A stretch of 7,914 bases of DNA from a bacterium (lineage in GTDB: Bacteria; Patescibacteriota; Patescibacteriia; Patescibacteriales; JAGXOH01): NCBI GenBank assembly GCA_021106995.1, contig JAIOTG010000080.1:1-7914 (forward strand), written 5' to 3'. The notes below the pieces were generated by a model. That model saw nothing but the letters and a program-made list of their open reading frames with translations, did no database searches and was not told where the DNA came from. Positions 1-6,982 of this stretch are shown here, piece after piece. Each line of letters begins with the position of its first letter. Position 1 is the first letter of the stretch. The translations under genes were made by a program, and so were the position numbers.

Positions 1-123
1 AAAACATACCTTGCGTCAAAAGGTATAGACGTCTCCGAGACCAAGGTTATCCTTGAAATCGGAACGTTCAAGTATGGGTCTTGCGACTCCGAAAACAGAG
101 TCGCCATTCTCTACTATGAATGA
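1..123 (+). CDS. 3' end of an unidentified protein, possibly with an OmpA-like C-terminus
   Basis: Only the last 40 residues are present. The frame is open from the first base and ends at a TGA. The visible order is YLASKGID near the start, a Gly-Thr-Phe-Lys-Tyr-Gly stretch in the middle, and ENRVAILYYE at the end. That order (YL..GI, then a central Gly, then an NRRV-I-like ending) recalls the last helix and strand of peptidoglycan-binding OmpA/Pal domains, but the match is weak and the diagnostic upstream Asp and Arg residues are outside the window. About 55% of codons end in G or C and GC is about 44%, well above the very AT-rich minus-strand genes next door, which suggests a different expression class or origin. 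It runs convergently toward the giant minus-strand gene and stops just before a shared hairpin. That it is coding is fairly secure; the family is a guess. Confidence 0.6.
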   Translation, partial: KTYLASKGIDVSETKVILEIGTFKYGSCDSENRVAILYYE

Positions 124-124
124 C

Positions 125-172
125 AAAAACCCCGAAGGCAGTTTTATAAAAAACTGCTTCTCGGGGTTTTTT
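125..172. terminator. Bidirectional intrinsic terminator between convergent genes
   Basis: A long hairpin has outer arms CCCCGA (130-135) and TCGGGG (161-166) and inner arms GCAGTTTT and AAAACTGC around a short AT loop. One bulged C and one G-T wobble lie between the inner and outer parts. On the plus strand the stem is followed by TTTTTT (167-172). On the minus strand it is followed by TTTTT, the complement of 125-129. It starts two bases after the stop codon of the plus-strand gene and lies about 35 bp past the stop of the minus-strand giant gene, so it can end transcription from both sides. Stem strength and the U-tracts make this the clearest regulatory element in the window. Confidence 0.92.
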
Positions 173-201
173 ATTTCCCAAAAGTCTTTTTATTTTCTTT
201 T

Positions 202-3200
202 TTAAATCTTCCTTACTAATTCATTTAAAAAATTCTTCGATGTTTCAACAAGTTCTATTTCTTTTGGATCAATACTTGTTTCATATTCATCTATAGCATC
301 TAAAGCTAACTTTATCCCCTCTCTATCTATCTCTCCTAAATTATTTTCACCCCCAAACACTTTTGCCAACTCTTCATAAGCATAATCAGCAAAAAAATGA
401 TTTGGCAATTTATTTTCTCTTATAAACTCAAGTAAAGCTTCAACTTTATTTTCTGAACTATCATATCTCTCAAAAATATCAGAAAAATCCTTTTGATATT
501 GAACCTTTTCTATAATTTCATTTATACTATCTTTTGCTGATTGTATATCCCTATTACTATTCAAATTATCAAAATCACTTTTTAAAACAACTTTATCTCT
601 TCCAGAAAGCTCATCATAATAATCTTGGGTTTTTAAATAAACTTCAAATTCTCCCCAATTTTTATAACTTTCACCTTTTAATAAAAAAGATTCGAATTTT
701 TTTTGATCTATTACTGGTGCTTCCGAGACTGTCTCTTCTGTGCTGGGCGCCTCCGTCACATCATTTACTGAGCTATCATCTACATTCTCAACACTTTCCA
801 CTTCTGAGTTATCCGTACCGTTTGAATTATCAATAGTCGCCTCAGCTCCTGACTCCAAATTACTCTCACTATTACTCAAATTTTCATTCAACCAAGTATT
901 GGCTTTTTCAATATTATTTGGATTCAAATCCAAATTTGGACTTGTTCCAAACACAGCATCGTTTCCTAAGTTATTACTTCCTGGACCATCTAAAGAAAAC
1001 TTAATTTGATTTAAATCCTTACTTAAAAATAAGTCATAACCATCTTTAAAATCTTTTATTTTATATAATCCATCCTCATAGCTAAACTTGTCCTGAGATA
1101 TGGTCGTATTAAAAATTTTACCCAAAGCCTCTCTGGTATTATTACTGTTTAACAAATTAAATACATATAACCTTTTTTCTTCTGGAAAAATAGAAAGCTG
1201 TTTAAAGCTATCCAATAATTCCTTTGGACTAGCACCAGTATCTTTACTTAAATTTAATATTTCTTTAGCTATTTGACTGGGCCCTGATCCTGTATCTCGA
1301 CATAAATCTTTTATTTTTTCGACAGTCTCAGGATTTTTTGAATTAACATCCTCTGCTTTAAAAACAGGAACCTCATTTACTGTAGCTGAACTAATATTTC
1401 CAAAATCAGCCTTATCTTGAATTTCTTGAGCTGACAAAGACGATGCAATAACATCATCTTGTAATAAGTCAGGATGCTGATTAAGATAACCTGCCAAAGC
1501 TTTGTCTACCTCATCTTTAACATCTATGCCAAACTTTTCTAATTCCTCATTGTTTAAATTCTCTGATTTAATATCTTCCACATCTTCAACCTGGGCTTTT
1601 TTATATCCATACTCATATTCCTCCCTATCTTTCTTTTCTTCAAAAGGATCACCTTCTTTATGAGATTCTCTAAGCTCAAATTCACCATCTTCATTCTTAA
1701 AATGTTCCTCTATCTCCAACTCTCCCTCTGAATTAGTTTTTAAAACATAAGCTACTCTATCAACTCCTTCTGTTCCCACTCTAACTTCAGCTCCTGTTTC
1801 AGCATTTACATAACTGGAGTTTATAGCGAGTTTATGAGCTTCTCCTCCTGCCCATTTAGCAATTTCTCCACTCTTAGTAAGGTCCTCTTTATATCCAAAT
1901 TCTTGCGGATTAGCTTTTAATTGTCTTATTAAGGCATGTTCAATTCCTTCACCCTTCTTTATGATTGCATCTTCTGCCACTTGAGAAGCTATTTTTGCCT
2001 CTTCTAAACCTGGAATAGGAGCAAATGGATCAGGGGCAAATTTTTCAGCATCGCTTTTAGCCGACCCCTCTTTCGTTAAAGCTTCTTTTGTCGATTCAAC
2101 TTCCAAAGGACTCTCTTTATCATCCGGATTTATTATTTTAACTCTATTTGATTCATGAATAGTTTTTTCTAATTGTTTTTTCTCTCCTTCAGTCTTATTA
2201 AAATCTTCTAAGGAGCTATCTTCTGCTTGAATTTTATCAAAACCTTTATCTAAAATTTTTGGATTTTTATTTATTTCCTGAGCTATTTTATTTTGATCTA
2301 TTTTATTCTCTAAAGCATCGAAAAGTTTATCCTCCCTATTGTTAATCATATAATCATGATCCTTAACAAACTGTTCCAATTCTTCTTTACTAAAAACATC
2401 ATCATGATCATGTTTTTGCATCCATTTCCAAGCTTCATTAAATACTCTTTGCTGTTCTTGATTTAATTCTACTGACATTTCCTGAGTTGTCACTTGAACT
2501 TCATCGCCATTCCAATGTTTTATAAACTCACCTGCCTCTCTAACTAAATCATCACCTAAAAAACCAGCAGCCAAGCCCCCTAATATTTGTAAATCAATTT
2601 TCGCTAATTTATTCAATCTTTCTTGTGTATATTTATCGTTTAAATTATGCTCTAATCTTTTAGAATGACTAGAAATAAAATTTTTAACATTTTCAACTTT
2701 TTTAACATTTTCTTCGTCAATCTTGTTTATTTCCAAATTTAAAAAAGCATATTCAGTTGGATTTTCTTTTTTAAACTTGTCATCCAATAATTGAGTTTTT
2801 GCCATCATAACTAAATCACCAAACTCTTTAGGATTTTTTTTATTTTTAAAATTTATCAAATCTTGAGCATGAACTTGTTTTTCTCCTTTTATTAAACCTC
2901 CTGCCAAATCACCTAATTTCATTCCTCCATATCCCATTAAAACATTTCTAACACCGGGCATGCTACGTGCAACTGCTCCCATTCCAACAAAAATAGCCGA
3001 GGTTGTCGCTTTTTCTCTAGCGCTCTCCCCGCCCTTTAAATATTTCGATCCTAAAGTACTGTCCCAGGCCTTTCCGAGTTTTGATGCCACTTTGTCAACA
3101 AAGCTCCTTTTTCTATTTCTAAATTTTTCAGCTACAAGTTGATTTTCAAAATTTATTTTATTTAAAATAGAAGTATTTCTTAAAATATCTTCTCTTTCTT

Positions 3201-4548
3201 TCCTGCCTACATTTAAATTTTTTAAATAAATTTCGAGTTGATCTCTGTTTATGTTTTCCAATTCAGTATATTTAAGATCTAACGCTGCTTTAGAATCAAA
3301 ATTTTTTTCATCTAAATAATAATCTTTAAGATTATCCAAATCTTCTTCAGCTACTGAGATTGTTTCTTTTTTATTATCAATCTGATTTTGCTTATAGGTA
3401 GCGATTTCTGCAATTATATTATTTATAAACAAATCTTTATTTTGGTCTTTATTTAATTCTGACTTAACTACAGTTATTGAAGCTTCTAATTTTTTACTGC
3501 TCACCTGTCCAGTTCTATAACTTTCTAAAACACGGAGGGCTCCAACAGAGGCAACGCCAAGACCAGCAAAGACGCCGACTCCCCCTGTTGCTATTCCAAC
3601 TCCCAAACCAGCGCCCATATAGGCAGTCATTTTACCGGCAGTCTTAGCAAGCTTCTTTTTTATGCTCTCGCTATTAGCAACTTTATTACGAGCTTCTTTT
3701 TCGATTATTTGTAATTGATGATCAAATATTTCACCTACTTCATAGCCCAGAAGACCAGTTCTTTGAGATATTTTTTCAAAAATTTTATTTTTTTCACTTT
3801 TAATAAATTCATCGGACTCTCTTAAGAGATCTGTTAACTCAGAAACCTTACCTAATATTTCCCTATCCTCTCTAAGCTTATCTGGATTGGCTGCCATAAT
3901 CTCATTCTCAATTTCTTTATCATTTAATCTGGTTCTTGTTTTTAACTTTACAAAATTAACCAAGTCTTTCAGAGGCATATCTTTTAAAGAAGCCTCTATA
4001 TAAACATCGTCTAAAGATATAAGTTCCTCAGATTTTAAAAGAAAATCACTTTTTTTATGCACAGACGGAAGTTTTTCTTTTGCCTTTCGGCTTGTTTTTT
4101 CAATATCTTTACTTGCTTTAGAAACAATCTCAGAAGCCTGCCCTTTTTCCTCCATGGTACTAAGTGGGCTATCTTCAACAAGGGAAGATTTAGTTTTACC
4201 TCTTTCTATAGCACCTTTCCCTCTTTGCTCAATTTTTTTTTCTTCTTCAATCATTAATTCAAATATCTTTATATCTTCTTCTAAATCTTTAAATTTTTCT
4301 TCAATAACTTGATCTGTATCATAAATTTCAATATTGTCTAATTTTTTCTCTATAGTAGAAATATCTCCCTGACTTTTTAATTTCTTTAAATCTTTATTAA
4401 ACTGGTTTGATAATTTTACAAAAACCTCTACCTTAGCATCCTCTAAATTTTTGTTGTTTTTCTGTTCTTCCTCTAATAATTTTATAAAACTTGTTTCTTC
4501 GGTTGAACTAAAATCCATTTTCTCTTTATTTGATTCTATTTCATTCAT
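202..4548 (-). CDS. 1448-aa orphan protein with glycine-rich hydrophobic segments and coiled-coil-like regions
   Basis: Not recognised as a named family. There is no signal peptide, so it should be made in the cytoplasm. Residues 1-160 and 200-300 are highly charged and probably helical or coiled coil. Residues 307-338 form a 32-residue uncharged Gly/Ala/Val stretch of glycine-zipper type, long enough to enter a membrane as a hairpin. A second Gly-rich stretch lies at 513-556, but it carries arginines, and a short one at 656-664. Residues 866-955 form a compact module beginning GEGIEHALIRQL, followed by an AHKLAINSSYV segment and two short strands; I recall similar modules in other large CPR proteins but cannot check. 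Residues 1085-1120 are an 18-residue tandem repeat starting DTG. Residues 1225-1280 are an acidic Ser/Thr/Asn linker before a helical C-terminal domain. The ATG lies 10 bp after the upstream microprotein and has no Shine-Dalgarno sequence. It is the last gene of the cluster and ends at the bidirectional hairpin. A scaffold or membrane-remodelling role is conceivable but unproven. Confidence 0.9.
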   Translation of the reverse strand: MNEIESNKEKMDFSSTEETSFIKLLEEEQKNNKNLEDAKVEVFVKLSNQFNKDLKKLKSQGDISTIEKKLDNIEIYDTDQVIEEKFKDLEEDIKIFELMIEEEKKIEQRGKGAIERGKTKSSLVEDSPLSTMEEKGQASEIVSKASKDIEKTSRKAKEKLPSVHKKSDFLLKSEELISLDDVYIEASLKDMPLKDLVNFVKLKTRTRLNDKEIENEIMAANPDKLREDREILGKVSELTDLLRESDEFIKSEKNKIFEKISQRTGLLGYEVGEIFDHQLQIIEKEARNKVANSESIKKKLAKTAGKMTAYMGAGLGVGIATGGVGVFAGLGVASVGALRVLESYRTGQVSSKKLEASITVVKSELNKDQNKDLFINNIIAEIATYKQNQIDNKKETISVAEEDLDNLKDYYLDEKNFDSKAALDLKYTELENINRDQLEIYLKNLNVGRKEREDILRNTSILNKINFENQLVAEKFRNRKRSFVDKVASKLGKAWDSTLGSKYLKGGESAREKATTSAIFVGMGAVARSMPGVRNVLMGYGGMKLGDLAGGLIKGEKQVHAQDLINFKNKKNPKEFGDLVMMAKTQLLDDKFKKENPTEYAFLNLEINKIDEENVKKVENVKNFISSHSKRLEHNLNDKYTQERLNKLAKIDLQILGGLAAGFLGDDLVREAGEFIKHWNGDEVQVTTQEMSVELNQEQQRVFNEAWKWMQKHDHDDVFSKEELEQFVKDHDYMINNREDKLFDALENKIDQNKIAQEINKNPKILDKGFDKIQAEDSSLEDFNKTEGEKKQLEKTIHESNRVKIINPDDKESPLEVESTKEALTKEGSAKSDAEKFAPDPFAPIPGLEEAKIASQVAEDAIIKKGEGIEHALIRQLKANPQEFGYKEDLTKSGEIAKWAGGEAHKLAINSSYVNAETGAEVRVGTEGVDRVAYVLKTNSEGELEIEEHFKNEDGEFELRESHKEGDPFEEKKDREEYEYGYKKAQVEDVEDIKSENLNNEELEKFGIDVKDEVDKALAGYLNQHPDLLQDDVIASSLSAQEIQDKADFGNISSATVNEVPVFKAEDVNSKNPETVEKIKDLCRDTGSGPSQIAKEILNLSKDTGASPKELLDSFKQLSIFPEEKRLYVFNLLNSNNTREALGKIFNTTISQDKFSYEDGLYKIKDFKDGYDLFLSKDLNQIKFSLDGPGSNNLGNDAVFGTSPNLDLNPNNIEKANTWLNENLSNSESNLESGAEATIDNSNGTDNSEVESVENVDDSSVNDVTEAPSTEETVSEAPVIDQKKFESFLLKGESYKNWGEFEVYLKTQDYYDELSGRDKVVLKSDFDNLNSNRDIQSAKDSINEIIEKVQYQKDFSDIFERYDSSENKVEALLEFIRENKLPNHFFADYAYEELAKVFGGENNLGEIDREGIKLALDAIDEYETSIDPKEIELVETSKNFLNELVRKI

Positions 4549-4558
4549 ATTTTTAAAT

Positions 4559-4738
4559 TTATTCTTTTATATCTTTTTGAATTTTATTTATTTCTCTGTC
4601 TTCCATAGATCTTAATATTTTAATAATTTTTTCATCTCTTTCTTTTTCTATCTTTTTTATTTCTTTAATATAATCTTGATAAGTTCTGTTTAATCTACTT
4701 TTTATGTTATTAAAATTTTTTTCCTTTTTATTAAGCAT
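4559..4738 (-). CDS. 59-aa charged helical microprotein, function unknown
   Basis: An ATG-to-TAA frame of 59 codons fills the gap between the 104-aa gene and the giant gene. It starts MLNKKEKNFNNIKSR and ends INKIQKDIKE. Composition is extreme: 13 Lys and 5 Arg against 12 Asp/Glu, no Cys, Trp, Gly or Pro, and a heptad-like spacing of Ile/Leu that predicts one long amphipathic helix. Spacing supports it: 27 bp after the upstream stop and 10 bp before the next start, all on one strand, with no competing frame. No Shine-Dalgarno motif precedes it; the leader is A/T only apart from scattered single bases. It might bind the coiled-coil N-terminus of the giant protein or a nucleic acid, but this is conjecture. 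AT-rich DNA can throw up Lys-rich frames by chance, which limits confidence. Confidence 0.6.
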   Translation of the reverse strand: MLNKKEKNFNNIKSRLNRTYQDYIKEIKKIEKERDEKIIKILRSMEDREINKIQKDIKE

Positions 4739-4765
4739 AATTTTTGTTATTTTTCATTAAAAAAA

Positions 4766-5080
4766 TTACTGCTTAGAAGCTATAATAACTTCCTTAATCA
4801 AATTCTCCAAGCCTTCCTTAATATTTTTTTCAAAATCACTAGAGTGTGCCTTAATTATTTCTTGTACGACAGATTGATCCTGTTTTTCTTTCTCGCTTAA
4901 TTCCTCATATTTTTTTAAGCCTTCATCATCCAAACTCTCGAGAGTAATAATCCCTATTCTTTTAATAATCTCTACTTCTATATTTTTTCTAAACTCTTTT
5001 TCTAAAGCCTCTGACATACCAGGCAATTCAGCCGCTTCTATTATTTGATCAATAATTTTTTGAATTTTTAAATCTTGCAT
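4766..5080 (-). CDS. 104-aa DUF5663-like protein
   Basis: A small, acidic, all-helical protein without signal peptide, membrane segment or Cys. The pattern is a short N-terminal helix, then an LPGMSEALEKEF segment, an IEVEIIKRIG helix, a Leu-Asp-Asp-Glu-Gly-Leu turn at about residues 49-55, and a C-terminal pair of helices with an HSSDFEKNI motif near residue 80. This order (Leu-Pro-x-Met-Ser, then a Lys-Arg-Ile helix, then a Leu-(S/D)-(D/E)-E-x-L-x-x-(Y/F) turn, then His-x-x-(D)-F) resembles DUF5663, a family of unknown function that I associate with CPR bacteria; the assignment is from memory. It lies 36 bp after the lipoprotein gene and 27 bp before the microprotein, so it is probably co-transcribed with them. 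The start is the only ATG at the front of the frame. Its leader is almost pure A/T with no Shine-Dalgarno sequence. Real gene: likely; family: moderate. Confidence 0.8.
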   Translation of the reverse strand: MQDLKIQKIIDQIIEAAELPGMSEALEKEFRKNIEVEIIKRIGIITLESLDDEGLKKYEELSEKEKQDQSVVQEIIKAHSSDFEKNIKEGLENLIKEVIIASKQ

Positions 5081-5116
5081 ATTTTTTTAATTTAAATAAA
5101 TAATAATATCTTTATT

Positions 5117-6787
5117 TTATAACTTTCCTTCTCCGTTAGGATTATAGCCATTTTTAAGTTCGTCCTTGTCATTATAACCATCACCATCACTATCTTTTTT
5201 CATGGGATCAGTTTTATAAACTTCTGTTTCAATATAATTACAAAGCCCATCATCATCAAAATCACTTAAAACTTGTATAACTTCATCATTGTTAAAACTC
5301 TTTTCGTTTTTATAGTAATCATAATTACTATAGTAATCATAATTACTGCTTTTATTAACCATATTATAACCAGCAGGGATATTGTTTGTTTCTCCCTCTA
5401 GGCAATATATAATTTGATAATTATTTTTCTCTTTATTTGTGCCGTAAATATAATCAAAACCAGAGGAACAAATATCACTGTCTTCACCAATAACAATAGA
5501 AGGAACCTCTTTTATTATGGCATGTCCTTTTTCATTAGAAAATATTTCATCCCCAGACTCTATAAAAGATGGATATTCTCCTGTATCGGCATAACAAAGC
5601 CCCAGAGCTGTCTGTATCTGCTTAACATCAGCCAATGTTCTAGAGGAGCGAGCCTGAATCCGAGCTCTTTCTAATTCTTCCTTTGCTTTTTTCGCCTGTT
5701 TTTCTATAATTTCAGAAATAGTTGTACTATTTTCAGGCTTTTCTATATTAACGGGCTTATCAAAATCATAATATCTAGTTTCTCCTTTTACTTCCATGGA
5801 AATAGCCTCTTCAGGTATGTCTAGGCCAAAACTATCAAATTGAGATGGATCAAAACTAAGACTAAAATCAATCTTTCTTAAATAAAAGTCTTTCTTGTCA
5901 ACCCATAAATTTATATCTAATTGACGAGCAAGCTTTAACACCTCAGATATTATTTTTTCTTCATCAATTTTTTCTAACTCAGGATTATCCTCATTTATAA
6001 ATTCTTGAACTTCATAAAAAAATTTCTTAAATTCTTCTTCATTAATTTTAATTTTATAATGATAACATTTATTTCCATCCATTTCTTCATCACTAAGTCT
6101 TTCCTTTACTTCTAATAAACTATATTTTCCTTCTAAGCCATCGGAAAAATCTCCCATGTCTTTTTGCCTCTCCTGATTTAGTAAAGAGTCGCTAAATCCA
6201 GAGTAAAATGAAACTGGACCAAATGAATCAACCGATTCTAAAGCTTCAAAATTAACCTCTATCCAACTATTATAAACTTCTTCTCCGACAAACTGTCCCA
6301 AAAGCATAGACACAATCATTGGTACTTCGTTTATTCTCAAATATTGTTTATCCTCCAAATTGACTGAACTAAAATTAAAATTCCACTTACCATTGCCAAA
6401 TAAAATTCCTAAATCTATATCATTCTTTTGTTTTTTATTATCTTTATCTTTTTGGTCTATTTGATTTTTGATTTTTAAATTTAGAGTCCAATCTTTAAAA
6501 TACTGTTCTACCAAATCACTATCTAAGGGGATTATAAAGGAAGAATTTGAAGTTTCAGGAGAATCTATTTTATCAGAGTTTGTTTTAAAATTTAAACTAA
6601 AATCAACATCAAATTTATAGTAAGAAACTCTGTCCATTTTTTCACGCATTTTTTCCAAAACCACCTCTGGTTTTTTTTCAAAAAAAGGTAAAGTAATTTC
6701 CTTATTTATAAAAGGAATAGTGCAGCCCGTTAAACTAAAAAGAAAAGATAAAAAAAGAACTGATAAAAATAGCTTTTTAAAAATCAT
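5117..6787 (-). CDS. Lipoprotein with LolA/LppX-like N-domain, pilin-like domain and two calcium-binding loops
   Basis: The N-terminus has two Lys, a hydrophobic core and a lipobox LTGC with the lipidated Cys at residue 22, so the protein should be anchored on the outer face of the membrane. Residues 40-355 are beta-rich with alternating hydrophobic strands, a WVDKKDFYLRKIDFSL strand pair and an ETRYYDFDKPVNI ending, in the style of LolA/LppX or DUF6612-type lipoproteins. Residues 356-380 are a charged helix. Residues 377-475 look like the globular part of a CPR type IV pilin or GspG protein (ADVKQIQTALGLCYADTGEY, then YQIIYCLEG and PAGYN), but without the prepilin N-terminus. Residues 484-495 duplicate a six-residue Tyr-rich unit. 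Loops 509-520 and 532-543 fit the DxDxDG...E EF-hand/thrombospondin-3 pattern. Cysteines at 398, 440 and 462 in the pilin-like part could form a disulfide. It is the first gene of the cluster; the leader has no Shine-Dalgarno motif. Function unknown; surface binding or adhesion is an inference. Confidence 0.9.
   Translation of the reverse strand: MIFKKLFLSVLFLSFLFSLTGCTIPFINKEITLPFFEKKPEVVLEKMREKMDRVSYYKFDVDFSLNFKTNSDKIDSPETSNSSFIIPLDSDLVEQYFKDWTLNLKIKNQIDQKDKDNKKQKNDIDLGILFGNGKWNFNFSSVNLEDKQYLRINEVPMIVSMLLGQFVGEEVYNSWIEVNFEALESVDSFGPVSFYSGFSDSLLNQERQKDMGDFSDGLEGKYSLLEVKERLSDEEMDGNKCYHYKIKINEEEFKKFFYEVQEFINEDNPELEKIDEEKIISEVLKLARQLDINLWVDKKDFYLRKIDFSLSFDPSQFDSFGLDIPEEAISMEVKGETRYYDFDKPVNIEKPENSTTISEIIEKQAKKAKEELERARIQARSSRTLADVKQIQTALGLCYADTGEYPSFIESGDEIFSNEKGHAIIKEVPSIVIGEDSDICSSGFDYIYGTNKEKNNYQIIYCLEGETNNIPAGYNMVNKSSNYDYYSNYDYYKNEKSFNNDEVIQVLSDFDDDGLCNYIETEVYKTDPMKKDSDGDGYNDKDELKNGYNPNGEGKL
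5311..5346. repeat. Perfect 18-bp tandem duplication inside the lipoprotein gene
   Basis: The unit tatagtaatcataattac occurs twice in direct tandem with no mismatch. It is a multiple of three, so the frame is kept, and it encodes the duplicated Asn-Tyr-Asp-Tyr-Tyr-Ser-like unit in the linker between the pilin-like domain and the calcium loops. Perfect identity suggests a recent slippage duplication and a site where copy number could vary between strains. Confidence 0.9.
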
Positions 6788-6828
6788 AGAAAGAATATTA
6801 TTTTTTATTTAATTTTACTATATTTTTT

Positions 6829-6857
6829 ATTTTAACATATTTTATGAAAACGAACCA
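6829..6857 (-). promoter_or_regulatory. Candidate promoter for the lipoprotein cluster (weak)
   Basis: In the 195-bp gap between ftsK and the lipoprotein gene, the minus strand reads TGTTAAAAT, an extended -10 (TG-N-TAAAAT) with its hexamer at 6829-6834, about 42 bp before the lipoprotein ATG. A poor -35 candidate, TGGTTC, lies 17 bp upstream at 6852-6857. The surroundings are so AT-rich that -10-like words are expected by chance; only the TG extension and the gap position favour this one. The rest of the gap (6788-6982) shows no convincing hairpin, so readthrough from ftsK is also possible. Confidence 0.3.
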
Positions 6858-6982
6858 TAATTTATAAGAATATTTTAAAACAAAAAGCTCTAGCACAAAA
6901 ACTAAAACTTTTAATATAAACTTTTTATTTTCTTTATTGTATCAAACCAAATTTATTCTTTTTAGAGAAATAATAAAACTAA

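Noticed and set aside
534..1009. Two overlapping plus-strand frames (534-836 and 740-1009)
   Set aside because: Both lie wholly antisense to the giant gene, in and around the part encoding its acidic linker, and have no start signals or family-like sequence.
2400..2440. EF-hand in the giant protein near residues 714-725 (HDHDDVFSKEEL)
   Set aside because: Asp at loop positions 1 and 3 and Glu at 12 fit, but position 5 is Val and the Gly at 6 is missing, so calcium binding is not supported.
2960..3142. Plus-strand frame, and similar ones at 4057-4257 and 5414-5674
   Set aside because: All are inside confident minus-strand genes and their composition is that of reversed codons.
5363..5665. 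A true type IV pilin
   Set aside because: The region lacks its own start, prepilin peptidase site and N-terminal hydrophobic helix; it is an internal domain of the lipoprotein.
6861..6982. Intrinsic terminator after ftsK
   Set aside because: The region has many T-runs but no stem with more than a few A-T pairs; no hairpin is convincing.
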